From contig BPHZ01000001.1 in the NCBI GenBank assembly GCA_026003835.1, positions 752,001 through 816,000 on the forward strand: DNA of 64,000 nucleotides, given 5' to 3'. The notes under the pieces are model-generated. The model made no database searches. It was given only the letters and a program-made list of their open reading frames with translations, and was not told the origin of the DNA. Shown here piece after piece: positions 24,892-32,773 of the stretch; position 1 is the stretch's first letter; the number at the start of each line of letters is the position of its first letter. Made by a program: the position numbers and the translations under genes. This stretch comes from Herpetosiphonaceae bacterium. GTDB lineage: Bacteria > Chloroflexota > Chloroflexia > Chloroflexales > Herpetosiphonaceae.

Positions 24892-25569
24892 ATGGAGCAG
24901 GTCTATCCTGGTATGCGGGTAGAGGATGCTCGTGGTTTCGTTGGCTTTGTCAGCGCGGTCGAAACCAACCCAGCAGGTGGTATAGCCGAGATTATCGTGC
25001 AGAGGAACGATGGGACGTTGCTGCGCCTGCCTCCCAGAAGCTATGCGGTAAAGGGCGATGTTGTGCGTATCGATCTGACGGAAGCGGGTGCAAGCGCCGC
25101 AGCAAGGGTTGGGGAACCACGCCAGCAGCGTATTCAGCCAGAGGGGGATTTGGAGCGGCAGGCGGCCGATCTTCGTCCGGGCGAGGAGCTGCGTGTGCCG
25201 ATCGTGCATGAAGAGCCGGTTGTGCGTACTCGTGAAGTCGAACACGGTGGTGTGCGGATCAATAAAACGGTCGATACGCGGGAGGAGGTCGTCGAGCATC
25301 CGATCTTCCGGGAAGAGGTCGATGTCGAGCGGGTGCCGATTGGACGGGCTGTTTCGGAGCCGCCTGCTGTGCGTGAGGAGGGCGATACGCTGATCATCCC
25401 CATCTTGGAAGAACAGCTGGTTGTCGAAAAGCGATTAGTTCTCAAAGAAGAGGTGCGCATCACCCGCAGGCGAGTCGAGGAGACGAAACAAGCCCGAGCC
25501 AGCCTGCGCGAAGAGCAAGTCTCTATTGAACAGCTTGACGACGAAGCACCTGATCGAACAGCCCGCTAG
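24892..25569 (+). CDS. DUF2382 (YsnF/AvaK-type) stress protein
   Basis: A protein of 225 residues. The N-terminal 60 residues form a small beta-rich domain (YPGMRVEDARGFVGFVSAV, DGTLLRLPPRSYAV). The remainder is the charged, repetitive DUF2382 region with alternating Glu/Val/Arg: LRVPIVHEEPVVRTREV, GGVRINKTVDTREEVVEH and LIIPILEEQLVVEKRLVL. YsnF/AvaK-type proteins are linked to general stress and desiccation responses, but their mechanism is unknown. The ATG at 24892 follows GAGGAGG. It lies in the same direction as the two PRC-barrel genes. Confidence 0.88.
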   Translation: MEQVYPGMRVEDARGFVGFVSAVETNPAGGIAEIIVQRNDGTLLRLPPRSYAVKGDVVRIDLTEAGASAAARVGEPRQQRIQPEGDLERQAADLRPGEELRVPIVHEEPVVRTREVEHGGVRINKTVDTREEVVEHPIFREEVDVERVPIGRAVSEPPAVREEGDTLIIPILEEQLVVEKRLVLKEEVRITRRRVEETKQARASLREEQVSIEQLDDEAPDRTAR

Positions 25570-25930
25570 CAAAATGCCTATCGGATTCATCCAACCATTC
25601 TCCAGTGTCAGGACGGCTCAGAATTCACGTATCAACCAGAGGCTTTCCTTGTTGCTACGGAGCTGTGGCACGTAACCTGCAACCTCAGCTAACCTGGGTT
25701 GAGAGAGTGGCAGACATACCACCGGCCCGCTTACCCTAAGCGTTCCATGTACCCCTTTCTAGCCTGGTGATATTTCGCTTTCGGCCTGAACGTTGAGCCT
25801 GGCGGAAGCTCTGTGATAGCGATCTAAGGCACAATTTCCCCGCATCGTCTGAGTAGTCTGCCGTCGCTCATCTGTAAGGGCGGAGAGGAGAGGGGAATCG
25901 ATGAGGAGTTAGGAGAATGGAGGAGCAGGT
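25570..25930 (+). other. Non-coding stretch in the PRC cluster
   Basis: A 361-base gap before the decayed gene. I see no recognisable gene, clear promoter or RNA. The last 15 bases hold the AGGAG that would have served the pseudogene start. Confidence 0.4.
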
Positions 25931-26495
25931 ATGACGCGTATCCCTGTCGAGCGCAAGGGGGAGGATGGCCGTGGTGGCTGTGGGTGTTGATCACCATCAT
26001 TTTTGGCCGACTGATTTGGTTCATCTTTGCCTTCGTAGGCGGCGATGAGACAGCTGTGGTTGACGAGGAGGCCCCAGCCGTTGGCGGTGTCGAAGACAGC
26101 CCGCCGGTGGGTGCCGATACTGAGGCTGTTGGGGAACCAGTGACCGATCCGCTTGCTATTGTCAATGAGCCGGATCCCACGACGTTGATTATATAGACCA
26201 GTACAACTTGAGACGGTCCAGGTTCTACGTGTCCCTGGTGACCAGGCGTTCTGGGTTGGCCCAAGTGAGGAACAGCGGGTCTTGGTTGTCCTTAGCAAAG
26301 AGCAGAGCCCGCAGCAGCCGATTGAGGGGTAGGTTGACGTTAATCCCGGACAGACTGTGACGATCAATGGGGTGATCAGACCGATGCCTTCCATCGAAGA
26401 GGCTCGTCAGCAGTGGAATCTTACCGACGAGGCTACTGCCGATCTAGAGAATCAGTAGGTCTATAACCAGGCATTCGAGGTAACGGTCGTCGAGT
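25931..26495 (+). pseudogene. Decayed membrane-anchored protein of the PRC cluster
   Basis: From ATG 25931 (AGGAG upstream) the pieces are MTRIPVERKGEDGRG, then in another frame a membrane helix (VLITIIFGRLIWFIFAFVGG) and an acidic linker, then in a third frame VQVLRVPGDQAFWVGPSEEQ, VLVVLSKEQ, VNPGQTVTINGVIRPMPS and NLTDEATADLENQ. At least two frame changes and three in-frame TAG codons occur. Each TAG sits where Gln would be natural (for example NQ-stop-VY). The protein resembles a small anchored beta-domain family seen near PRC genes in Chloroflexota; that link is from memory. Confidence 0.7.
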
Positions 26496-26533
26496 AGCAG
26501 TCAAACTCAGTGGAGAGAGTAGGAGGAATCTCT

Positions 26534-27175
26534 ATGGCACGAGAAAAACTCAGGCAGCTGGAGAACTGGCAGCTGGAGAACCCTGGACAGGATATTCGGG
26601 GCTGGCCGGTCCTTGACGAGTCGGGGAATCGGCTGGGGATGGTCGACGATCTCATCGTCGATACAGATAGGCAGCTGGTCGTCGCTGCAGTGCTACAAGA
26701 TGGTACGGAGATCTCGACCGATACCATCCGCATGGGCGATCAGGTGGTCTATACTCGCACAGCGCCCCGCGAAGCCGACGTGACCGGAGAGGAGATCCGT
26801 ATCCCGACCATCTCTGAGGAAGTAGATGTTGGGAAGCGCACCATCGAGCGTGGTGGGGCGCAAGTCGATGTCGATGTCGAAGAGAGGCCGGTCAGCAAGC
26901 AGGTACGCCTCCGCGATGAGGAGGTTGAGGTCCATCATGAGCCTGCCGACCGCCCGGCCAGACCGGAGGAGATCGACCAGTTCAAAGAGGGCTCGTTCAC
27001 GGTCCCCGAGCGTGAGGAAGTGCCGACTGTCGAAAAAGAGGCACGCGTCGTCGGCGAGACAGTCATCGAGAAGCGCACTGAGGAGCGGGAGGAAACGGTC
27101 GAAGGGACTGCCCGCAAGACTGATGTCGATGTCAAGAAGCTGGAGGAGGAGGAAAAACGAAAACGCCGGCGCTAG
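26534..27175 (+). CDS. PRC-barrel plus DUF2382 fusion protein
   Basis: A protein of 213 residues. The N-terminal PRC barrel (LRQLENWQLENPGQDIRGWP, LGMVDDLIVDTDRQLVVAAV) is a paralogue of the protein at 23647. The C-terminal two thirds are DUF2382-like: IRIPTISEEVDVGKRTIERG, VSKQVRLRDEEVEVHHEPAD, ETVIEKRTEEREETVEG and a basic tail. The start at 26534 is chosen because AGGAGG precedes it. It combines in one chain the two domain types found separately at 23647 and 24892, which supports a shared function. Confidence 0.9.
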   Translation: MAREKLRQLENWQLENPGQDIRGWPVLDESGNRLGMVDDLIVDTDRQLVVAAVLQDGTEISTDTIRMGDQVVYTRTAPREADVTGEEIRIPTISEEVDVGKRTIERGGAQVDVDVEERPVSKQVRLRDEEVEVHHEPADRPARPEEIDQFKEGSFTVPEREEVPTVEKEARVVGETVIEKRTEEREETVEGTARKTDVDVKKLEEEEKRKRRR

Positions 27176-27249
27176 CAACATCGGTGATAGTGTGGTATTT
27201 TCGTTGAACGAGCGGCTGGCCTGAAACCAGCCGGCGCAATACGTCTGAA

Positions 27250-27290
27250 CGATCGCCGGGGAGCCCCGATGGCTTACCCGGCGATCGCTT
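27250..27290 (+). terminator. Probable terminator of the PRC/DUF2382 cluster
   Basis: CGATCGCCGGG pairs with CCCGGCGATCG across a 16-base loop, followed by CTTTAAA. It lies 75 bases after the stop of the fusion gene. Confidence 0.5.
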
Positions 27291-27357
27291 TAAACATATC
27301 GTCTCGCTACCCCGGAGATGAGCTAGCAACGCTTTCTACGCCCTCGCGATTCACAGC

Positions 27358-27409
27358 GATCCCAGGCACTCGATCATTGCAATTCCCATCAGAAAGAGTG
27401 CCTGGGATC
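27358..27409. repeat. 14-bp perfect inverted repeat between convergent genes
   Basis: GATCCCAGGCACTC (27358-27371) and GAGTGCCTGGGATC (27396-27409) flank 24 bases. It stands 8 bases beyond the stop of the leftward membrane-protein gene. It is a strong cruciform or shared terminator candidate and carries no U-tract. Confidence 0.6.
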
Positions 27410-27416
27410 ACGAGGA

Positions 27417-27758
27417 TTAAAGATAGCGCTCGGTTTTTCTTGCTCGTCCGCGATACCAGATCAGCAGCAGTAGGGCCGTCAGAAGCAGCATTGGGGCAAA
27501 CCACAGACCCCACACTACGAAGAACGGGAATGGCGAGGGGTCGGTGTGATGGTAGGGCACCCAATGGGGCGGCTGCAATTCGTGCCGCTCAACCACCGTC
27601 CGCGACCACGGGCTCGATGAGATCGAAACCTTGGAAACTGCCGGCTGCATATAGATGACCGGGCCGGTAGTGGTTGTCACGAACGAGCGACTGAACAGAA
27701 GCAGGCCGATGATGAGAAGCCCTACGCCAAGAAGTACACGGGTCCGAGATTGCTCCAT
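27417..27758 (-). CDS. Small two-helix membrane protein
   Basis: A protein of 113 residues from ATG 27758, which has TAGGAGG at good spacing; the ATG at 27764 is too close. It has an N-terminal helix (VLLGVGLLIIGLLLFSRSFV), an external loop of about 45 residues rich in Pro and His (ELQPPHWVPYHHTDPSPFP), a second helix (FFVVWGLWFAPMLLLTALLL) and a basic tail. The family is not recognised. It is convergent with the PRC cluster. Confidence 0.7.
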   Translation of the reverse strand: MEQSRTRVLLGVGLLIIGLLLFSRSFVTTTTGPVIYMQPAVSKVSISSSPWSRTVVERHELQPPHWVPYHHTDPSPFPFFVVWGLWFAPMLLLTALLLLIWYRGRARKTERYL

Positions 27759-27993
27759 GGTCATCCTCCTATCACAAAGGCAGCCTGGCGCGACACGTTA
27801 CCCATAATCTGGCAGTGAGACGAGCGACCTGTGAGGAAAGTTGCACGTTTGAGCCGGATGTTGACGATACGTTTACTCGTTCAGGCGGAGCGCGAAATCA
27901 TCAGAGGCTATTTTGATACTCAGGCACAGAGTGATATGCCGTGTGCCGGCGCTGCCGGATCTGCCGCAGAACGGCGCGGAAGCGCTCCCGGCG

Positions 27994-29481
27994 CTACTGC
28001 ATCAGTGGATCAGGCCGCCATTGGATCTCGCGAGGCTGTGGCGCGGCGAAGATCCTGCGTTGTGGTGGGAAGTCGACCGAAAACAGAACAATGGCGGAGC
28101 CTGAGCGGGTAGCGAAGGCCCGGCCGCTTGGCGACCAGGCGCCGTAGCTCTGGAGATCGATGCCTATCGAGCCGCATGCCTCCTCGCGATAGCTGTTCCG
28201 CTTCAGATCGACGAGGATCAGGCCGGCGGCACAGGGATAGGTAAAGCGCTCTCCCGGCTCCGGGGTCGTCCTGCCCGGCGTGAAGCGATCCTGACCGATG
28301 AGCCAGTAAGGGTAGATGAGATGATCTCCGGCTGGCGACCAGAGCTGCGGCGAGGTGTTTGCCGTGTCCGTATCCGGCCAGCGGCGCAGATCGTTGCCAT
28401 CGGCAGCGCTGGTAAAAAGCATGCCTGGGATGTACGAGGACCCGCGCTCGACAGGCTGGCCCCAGACGCGAAAGGCGAGTCTTGAGCCGTCGGGCGACCA
28501 GGTGGGCCGGGCGAAGGAGAGCCGCGCTTGCGGCAGGGAGGGATCGTCGAGGGTCAGAAAATCGGCGATCTTCTGTATGGTGAGCAGCGTGTGTTCTCTC
28601 TTGCCGGAGCGATCGACTGTGCGTAGCTCTGCGCCTCCCACAGCGACAAATGCCAGCCGATTGGTGCCCGGTATCCAGGCGGGATCGCTTCCCACCGCCG
28701 CCAGCCTGGCCTGCCGGGCCTCGACATCATACACCCAGATCTCAGAATCGCCGCCCGTAACGCCATGGCGAACGTAGGCCAACATCCGCCCATCAGGCGA
28801 CCAGAGCGGCGGGCCGGGCACCCCGCCCTGGAAGCTGTCGAGCTGAGACAGGGCCTTCTCCGCGCTGCTGAATTCGAGAACCCACATCTGCGCAGCCTGG
28901 TCGAGCAGATGATCGCCATTGCGATCCGGTCGAGCGGAGAGCACCAGGCGCTGTCCATCCGGCGACCAGACAAGCAGGGCTGAACGGTCCTGCATTGAGG
29001 GTTTTTGAGGGATCAACGAGGCGATAGGCTCTCCAGCCGCCGAGAATACGATCAGCTCTCCAGCAGTTGCGGATCCGCTGCCCCGCGTCTCGCCCTCGGA
29101 ATGGGATCTGGCGCCGTGTGGGAGGTAGAGAGCGGCGAAGACGTTGCCATCCGGCGACCAGCGGGGCGCAAGGTACTCGCCGCCGGGCTGGGGCTCAATC
29201 GTCGTCAGCTGTTCTCCGGTTGTGCTGACGATGCAGAGGGCGGCCCGGCATTTGAACAACAGCGTGCCGCCGCGCTCGATATCGCCTGACATCACAGCGG
29301 TGGCGGCGAAGCCTGGGGGCAACGACGCCTGCGGTAGGGGCGAGGGCTGCGCCGTCGCCGGTACCGGACCGGCCCGATCGTGTGCTGCCGGGTCTTTACC
29401 GGGCGAAAAGGCGATCCAGAGTAGCAGCAGCAGTGCACAGGCTGCGAAGAGCGCTGCCAGCTGTTGGAGCCGCTGCACCAT
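27994..29481 (-). CDS. Membrane-anchored TolB/PD40-type beta-propeller protein
   Basis: A protein of 495 residues. An N-terminal hydrophobic anchor (LAALFAACALLLLLWIAFSP) precedes a Pro-rich linker. Repeated blades with WSPDG motifs follow (APRWSPDGNVFAALY, LLVWSPDGQRLVLSARPD, PPLWSPDGRMLAYVRHG, PTWSPDGSRLAFRVWG). This is the PD40/TolB-like propeller, a scaffold for protein or ligand binding. It lies outside the membrane. It precedes no obvious catalytic partner, and a MITE separates it from the next propeller gene. Confidence 0.85.
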   Translation of the reverse strand: MVQRLQQLAALFAACALLLLLWIAFSPGKDPAAHDRAGPVPATAQPSPLPQASLPPGFAATAVMSGDIERGGTLLFKCRAALCIVSTTGEQLTTIEPQPGGEYLAPRWSPDGNVFAALYLPHGARSHSEGETRGSGSATAGELIVFSAAGEPIASLIPQKPSMQDRSALLVWSPDGQRLVLSARPDRNGDHLLDQAAQMWVLEFSSAEKALSQLDSFQGGVPGPPLWSPDGRMLAYVRHGVTGGDSEIWVYDVEARQARLAAVGSDPAWIPGTNRLAFVAVGGAELRTVDRSGKREHTLLTIQKIADFLTLDDPSLPQARLSFARPTWSPDGSRLAFRVWGQPVERGSSYIPGMLFTSAADGNDLRRWPDTDTANTSPQLWSPAGDHLIYPYWLIGQDRFTPGRTTPEPGERFTYPCAAGLILVDLKRNSYREEACGSIGIDLQSYGAWSPSGRAFATRSGSAIVLFSVDFPPQRRIFAAPQPREIQWRPDPLMQ

Positions 29482-29508
29482 CCTGTAATCCTTCAGCTAC
29501 CATCCACC

Positions 29509-29633
29509 CAGGGCCATGGCACCGCCGCCGTATGCCCCCTCCCCAAGAGGCAGAATGGGGGGTTGGGGGATACCCCCAAGCGCCCGTTTTCCACGTCGCT
29601 GTGCGATTAGCGTGTGGACGGTGCCATGACCCT
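29509..29633 (+). mobile_element. MITE, copy 4
   Basis: It starts CAGGGCCATGGCACCGCC and ends GGACGGTGCCATGACCCT, with the best-kept terminal inverted repeats of the four copies. ACCATCCACC is directly repeated on both sides (29499-29508 and 29634-29643). It is 125 bp. The right end and duplication supply the stop codon of the leftward gene at 29632, so the insertion may have changed that protein's last residues. Confidence 0.88.
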
Positions 29634-30987
29634 ACCATCCACCTGCCTGCCGTTGTCTGTCGGGGCTTTCGAGCGCTTGTCCGCTTGCAGCGTCGAACAC
29701 CTGCAACCTATCGCTGTTGCCTGCCACATACAGCCGCGAGCCGTCGTCGCTCAAGCCTAGCCCGACGACATCTACTCCGGCGTCGATTGGGGCGCGCACG
29801 GAGCCTTTCTTTGTATCATACACCCAAATTGTGGATCTGCCGGCGAAATAGAGCATCCGTCCATCAGGTGACATAACGCTGCGGCTCGGGGGGGCTTGTG
29901 CCTCATACACTCCCGCCGCCTCGGATGCGGGCTCAAATGTGACAGTCCTCTTCACGGTAAGCGAACTCATGTCTACCTCGGCTACAATGCCGAGCGCTGG
30001 GTTGGCGGCATAGAGCATCGCGCCGCCGGGCGCGAGCGCCAGGGTGTAGTGCTTGAGCCTGGTGAAATCTCCATCGCCTGACGGGAGATCGATACAGACA
30101 GGGAAGCGATGGTGCAGATTGAGGGCATGGATGAAGGCAGCGTTGCGGCGCGTGCTGAGATAGAGCGTCAACAACCAGCGTCCATCGGGCGAGGCAATCC
30201 CATCCCAGGCCAATCCCGCCATGACCTGGTCGATTGGGGCGCGCTTATCGATGAGCGGATTGTGTTGCAGTGCACCTGCCTGTACATCATAGAGCCGGAT
30301 CAGGTAGTGGTCGGGGTTGACGGCCGGGAGATGCTGGATGAGGAATAATGCCCTGCCGTCAGCCGAGAGCGTCTCGACCTCAAAGTTCCCATCAAGACGT
30401 AACTCGTCGATAAGCTGTCCGCTTGTTCCGTCAATGATGCGGATCTCCGTTTGCCACTGGCCGTTCCTTGTCCATTCCTCTTTCTCCGTCCGTCCGGGAA
30501 TGCGGGTCAGCGCCAGCCAGCGGCCCGTATGCGAGACAGCGCTGAGGCTCCAGCGGCCGTGGAGGAGCAGATCGCGTGCGAGGCCGCCGCCGGGGAGCGC
30601 GAAGACCTGGAGTAATGTGCTCGTCGGCAGCGCTGTAGCGACATAGTAATGTTTCCCATTTGTTGATACCAGACCTGCCGGCAGTCTGAAGGACTCGCGG
30701 CCTGTTGATAGATCATATGCAACAAGGATACCTTTCGTACCCTCGGGCCGGACCAGGAAAAGCTCCTCCGGCTGCACTGTGTTGGGGTCTGAAATCGCCT
30801 CTCCGATGCGCGAATCCGCCGCTGAGACCTGTGCCGCTTCTGACTCGCGTTGGGCCTCCAGGGGGAGGATAACTGAATCGACGGTAGCACCGGTGCGCTT
30901 CACGGCCGGCTGCGGGGAGCTGCCGCAGCCGGCAAATGCCGGCATGAGCAGTACGGCGATAAGGATGATACCAACTATACGCCTCAT
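29632..30987 (-). CDS. Beta-propeller lipoprotein (YncE-like)
   Basis: A protein of 451 residues from ATG 30987, with AAAGGAGG upstream. A lipoprotein signal peptide ends in MPAFAGC. The rest is a propeller with blades such as ASPDGRWLLTLYLSTR, MSPDGRMLYFAGRSTIWVYD and GLSDDGSRLYVAGNSDRLQV, as in YncE/surface-antigen repeat proteins. The last residues (DRQRQAGGW) are encoded at the edge of the MITE target duplication, so the original C-terminus may have been longer. It lies downstream of the sigma and anti-sigma genes on the same strand. Confidence 0.82.
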   Translation of the reverse strand: MRRIVGIILIAVLLMPAFAGCGSSPQPAVKRTGATVDSVILPLEAQRESEAAQVSAADSRIGEAISDPNTVQPEELFLVRPEGTKGILVAYDLSTGRESFRLPAGLVSTNGKHYYVATALPTSTLLQVFALPGGGLARDLLLHGRWSLSAVSHTGRWLALTRIPGRTEKEEWTRNGQWQTEIRIIDGTSGQLIDELRLDGNFEVETLSADGRALFLIQHLPAVNPDHYLIRLYDVQAGALQHNPLIDKRAPIDQVMAGLAWDGIASPDGRWLLTLYLSTRRNAAFIHALNLHHRFPVCIDLPSGDGDFTRLKHYTLALAPGGAMLYAANPALGIVAEVDMSSLTVKRTVTFEPASEAAGVYEAQAPPSRSVMSPDGRMLYFAGRSTIWVYDTKKGSVRAPIDAGVDVVGLGLSDDGSRLYVAGNSDRLQVFDAASGQALESPDRQRQAGGW

Positions 30988-31164
30988 ATGGCCTCCTTTC
31001 GCCTCGATCGAACGACCATTGCGCATCATCCCAATGCGCAGGAACGGTAACGAACGGGTCGCTTCGGCTGTGGTATGCCGGTGCCTTCCGGGGCTGGTTC
31101 AGGCACCTTCTACCCACACTACACCGTTCGCCGCTGCCTGGTTCCAACCGAACATCGAAAGGAG

Positions 31165-31992
31165 TTAGCGCTGCGTTTCAACGGGGCGCAGCGATTCGGC
31201 GATGCGCACGGCCTCCTCAAGCGGCAGATCAGTCTCCAGCCGGTAGGTTACATCCTCCTCGGTCCAGATCAGCGTGTTGCCGCTCACCAGCCGGCGTCCC
31301 TCGAATCTGCCACCAGTGCCCACCTCCAGGATATGCTCGCCTCTCACCCATACCGCCGGCTTTCCATGAACTGTCGTCTGTTGCAGCTGGCGAATCTCAA
31401 CGCTCTTGCGGGCGAACGTCCCATCGCTTAACTGATGGAGCGCCAGCCGGACTGTACTGGGCTGCTCGTCGTCAAACCAAACCAGGATGACGGCGGCGCC
31501 GCCAAGATGTTGCGTATAGATGCGATCTGGTAGGCCTAGATCTGCTGGATAGCTGGGCAGGCGCAGGGTGAAGGGCATACGCTGTTGGGCTTCTGCCAGC
31601 GTTGTTTTCCCAACCAGGCCAAGGAGCGAAGCGGGTGCCGGGGGGGTAACGGTTGCTGGTAAGCTCCCTGCATCTGCCGTCAGCGTAGGTGTGTGAGGTG
31701 TGTGAGGTGTTGGAGTAACAACCTCGATCTCGACTGAGCCAATGCGGAAGATGCGCAGCAGCGCGGCCCGGACATCGGGGACGACCAGGAGTCCCGCCAG
31801 CAGCAGCACAAGCGCGGCGGTCCAGGCGAGTCGCAGCTGTCGCCCATGTCTGTGCGCCTTGCTCTGAGCCCGCTCCTCGGCGAGGCGGCGCCGCACACTG
31901 CCGGTAATATCCGGCGTCGGCGGGTACGGGTGGGACCGCGCCGCCTCGAATAGTCGCTCCTCAAGCTCGTCGAACGGCCCTTGATCGCTCAT
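31165..31992 (-). CDS. Probable anti-sigma factor with membrane anchor
   Basis: A protein of 275 residues. The N-terminal cytoplasmic part (FDELEERLFEAARSHPYPPT) is followed by one membrane helix (LAWTAALVLLLAGLLVVPDV). Then come a Thr/Pro-rich linker with a TPHTPHTP repeat and an external domain (GGAAVILVWFDDEQPSTVRL, VHGKPAVWVRGEHILEVG) resembling DUF4367. The gene starts 8 bases after the ECF sigma gene, the usual order for a sigma/anti-sigma pair. The zinc-binding HxxxCxxC motif of many anti-sigma factors is absent. Confidence 0.75.
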   Translation of the reverse strand: MSDQGPFDELEERLFEAARSHPYPPTPDITGSVRRRLAEERAQSKAHRHGRQLRLAWTAALVLLLAGLLVVPDVRAALLRIFRIGSVEIEVVTPTPHTPHTPTLTADAGSLPATVTPPAPASLLGLVGKTTLAEAQQRMPFTLRLPSYPADLGLPDRIYTQHLGGAAVILVWFDDEQPSTVRLALHQLSDGTFARKSVEIRQLQQTTVHGKPAVWVRGEHILEVGTGGRFEGRRLVSGNTLIWTEEDVTYRLETDLPLEEAVRIAESLRPVETQR

Positions 31993-32000
31993 CAGTGTTC

Positions 32001-32588
32001 CTATGACTGCCGGCCCTCGCGTAGATCTGGAAACTCAATATCGACGAGCGCTCGCAGTCGTGCCAGCGCCCGGTGCAGCCGCGATTTAATCGTGCCGGGT
32101 GCAACGCCCAGCGCCTGTGCCATCTCTGCCTCCGGCAGCTCTAGAAAATAGCGCAGGTAGATGACCTCCTGGTCGGACGGTGAGAGGCGGCGGACTGCGG
32201 CTACGACCGTCTGTGCCTCCGAATGCAGGGTGCTCTGATCGACGCTGGGGGCAACCTGTTCGGGAGATAGACGAACTACACGGCGCAATGCCGCCAGATA
32301 GCGGCTGGCGGAGCGCCGCTGATTGCGCGCAAGATTGCTTGCAATACGCAAGAGCCATGGTCGCAGCGGCCGATTCGCAGCGAAGCTGTCGAGCGCTTTA
32401 AAGGCGCGAATAAACGTCTCCTGCGCGATATCCTCCGCCTCATCCGTATCGCCCAGCATCAGATAGGCCAGCCGGAAGACTGCCTCCTGGTGCTCGCGTA
32501 CGAGCGTCTCCCAGGCGGCCTCATCTCCCCGGCGGGCTCGTCCGATGAGTTCCGGCTGGCTCGCTTGATGCTCGGCAGAGCGTTCCAT
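32001..32588 (-). CDS. ECF-family RNA polymerase sigma factor
   Basis: A protein of 195 residues. Region 2 is visible in AVFRLAYLMLGDTDEAEDIA and QETFIRAFKALDSF. Region 4 is in LSPSDQEVIYLRYFLELPEA and LGVAPGTIKSRLHRALARLR. It directs transcription of a small regulon, usually including its own operon, when freed from its anti-sigma partner encoded next. The downstream genes include two exported beta-propeller proteins that may belong to its regulon or sense its signal. Confidence 0.93.
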   Translation of the reverse strand: MERSAEHQASQPELIGRARRGDEAAWETLVREHQEAVFRLAYLMLGDTDEAEDIAQETFIRAFKALDSFAANRPLRPWLLRIASNLARNQRRSASRYLAALRRVVRLSPEQVAPSVDQSTLHSEAQTVVAAVRRLSPSDQEVIYLRYFLELPEAEMAQALGVAPGTIKSRLHRALARLRALVDIEFPDLREGRQS

Positions 32589-32773
32589 CTACGTTATCTA
32601 CACCGCTGTGCCGGAAGAGGTTCCTGATGTGCCGCCAGGCCGGGGGCGAGCGCGTGTCCCCTGTTTCTTTCCCGTCCTGAACGGCTATGGCTTAGATCAT
32701 CTCCGAAGAAGAAACGTGTATTTGCATTGGGTAACTGATTGTACCATAGAGTCCGGCTCCTCGCTGGTGGGCG

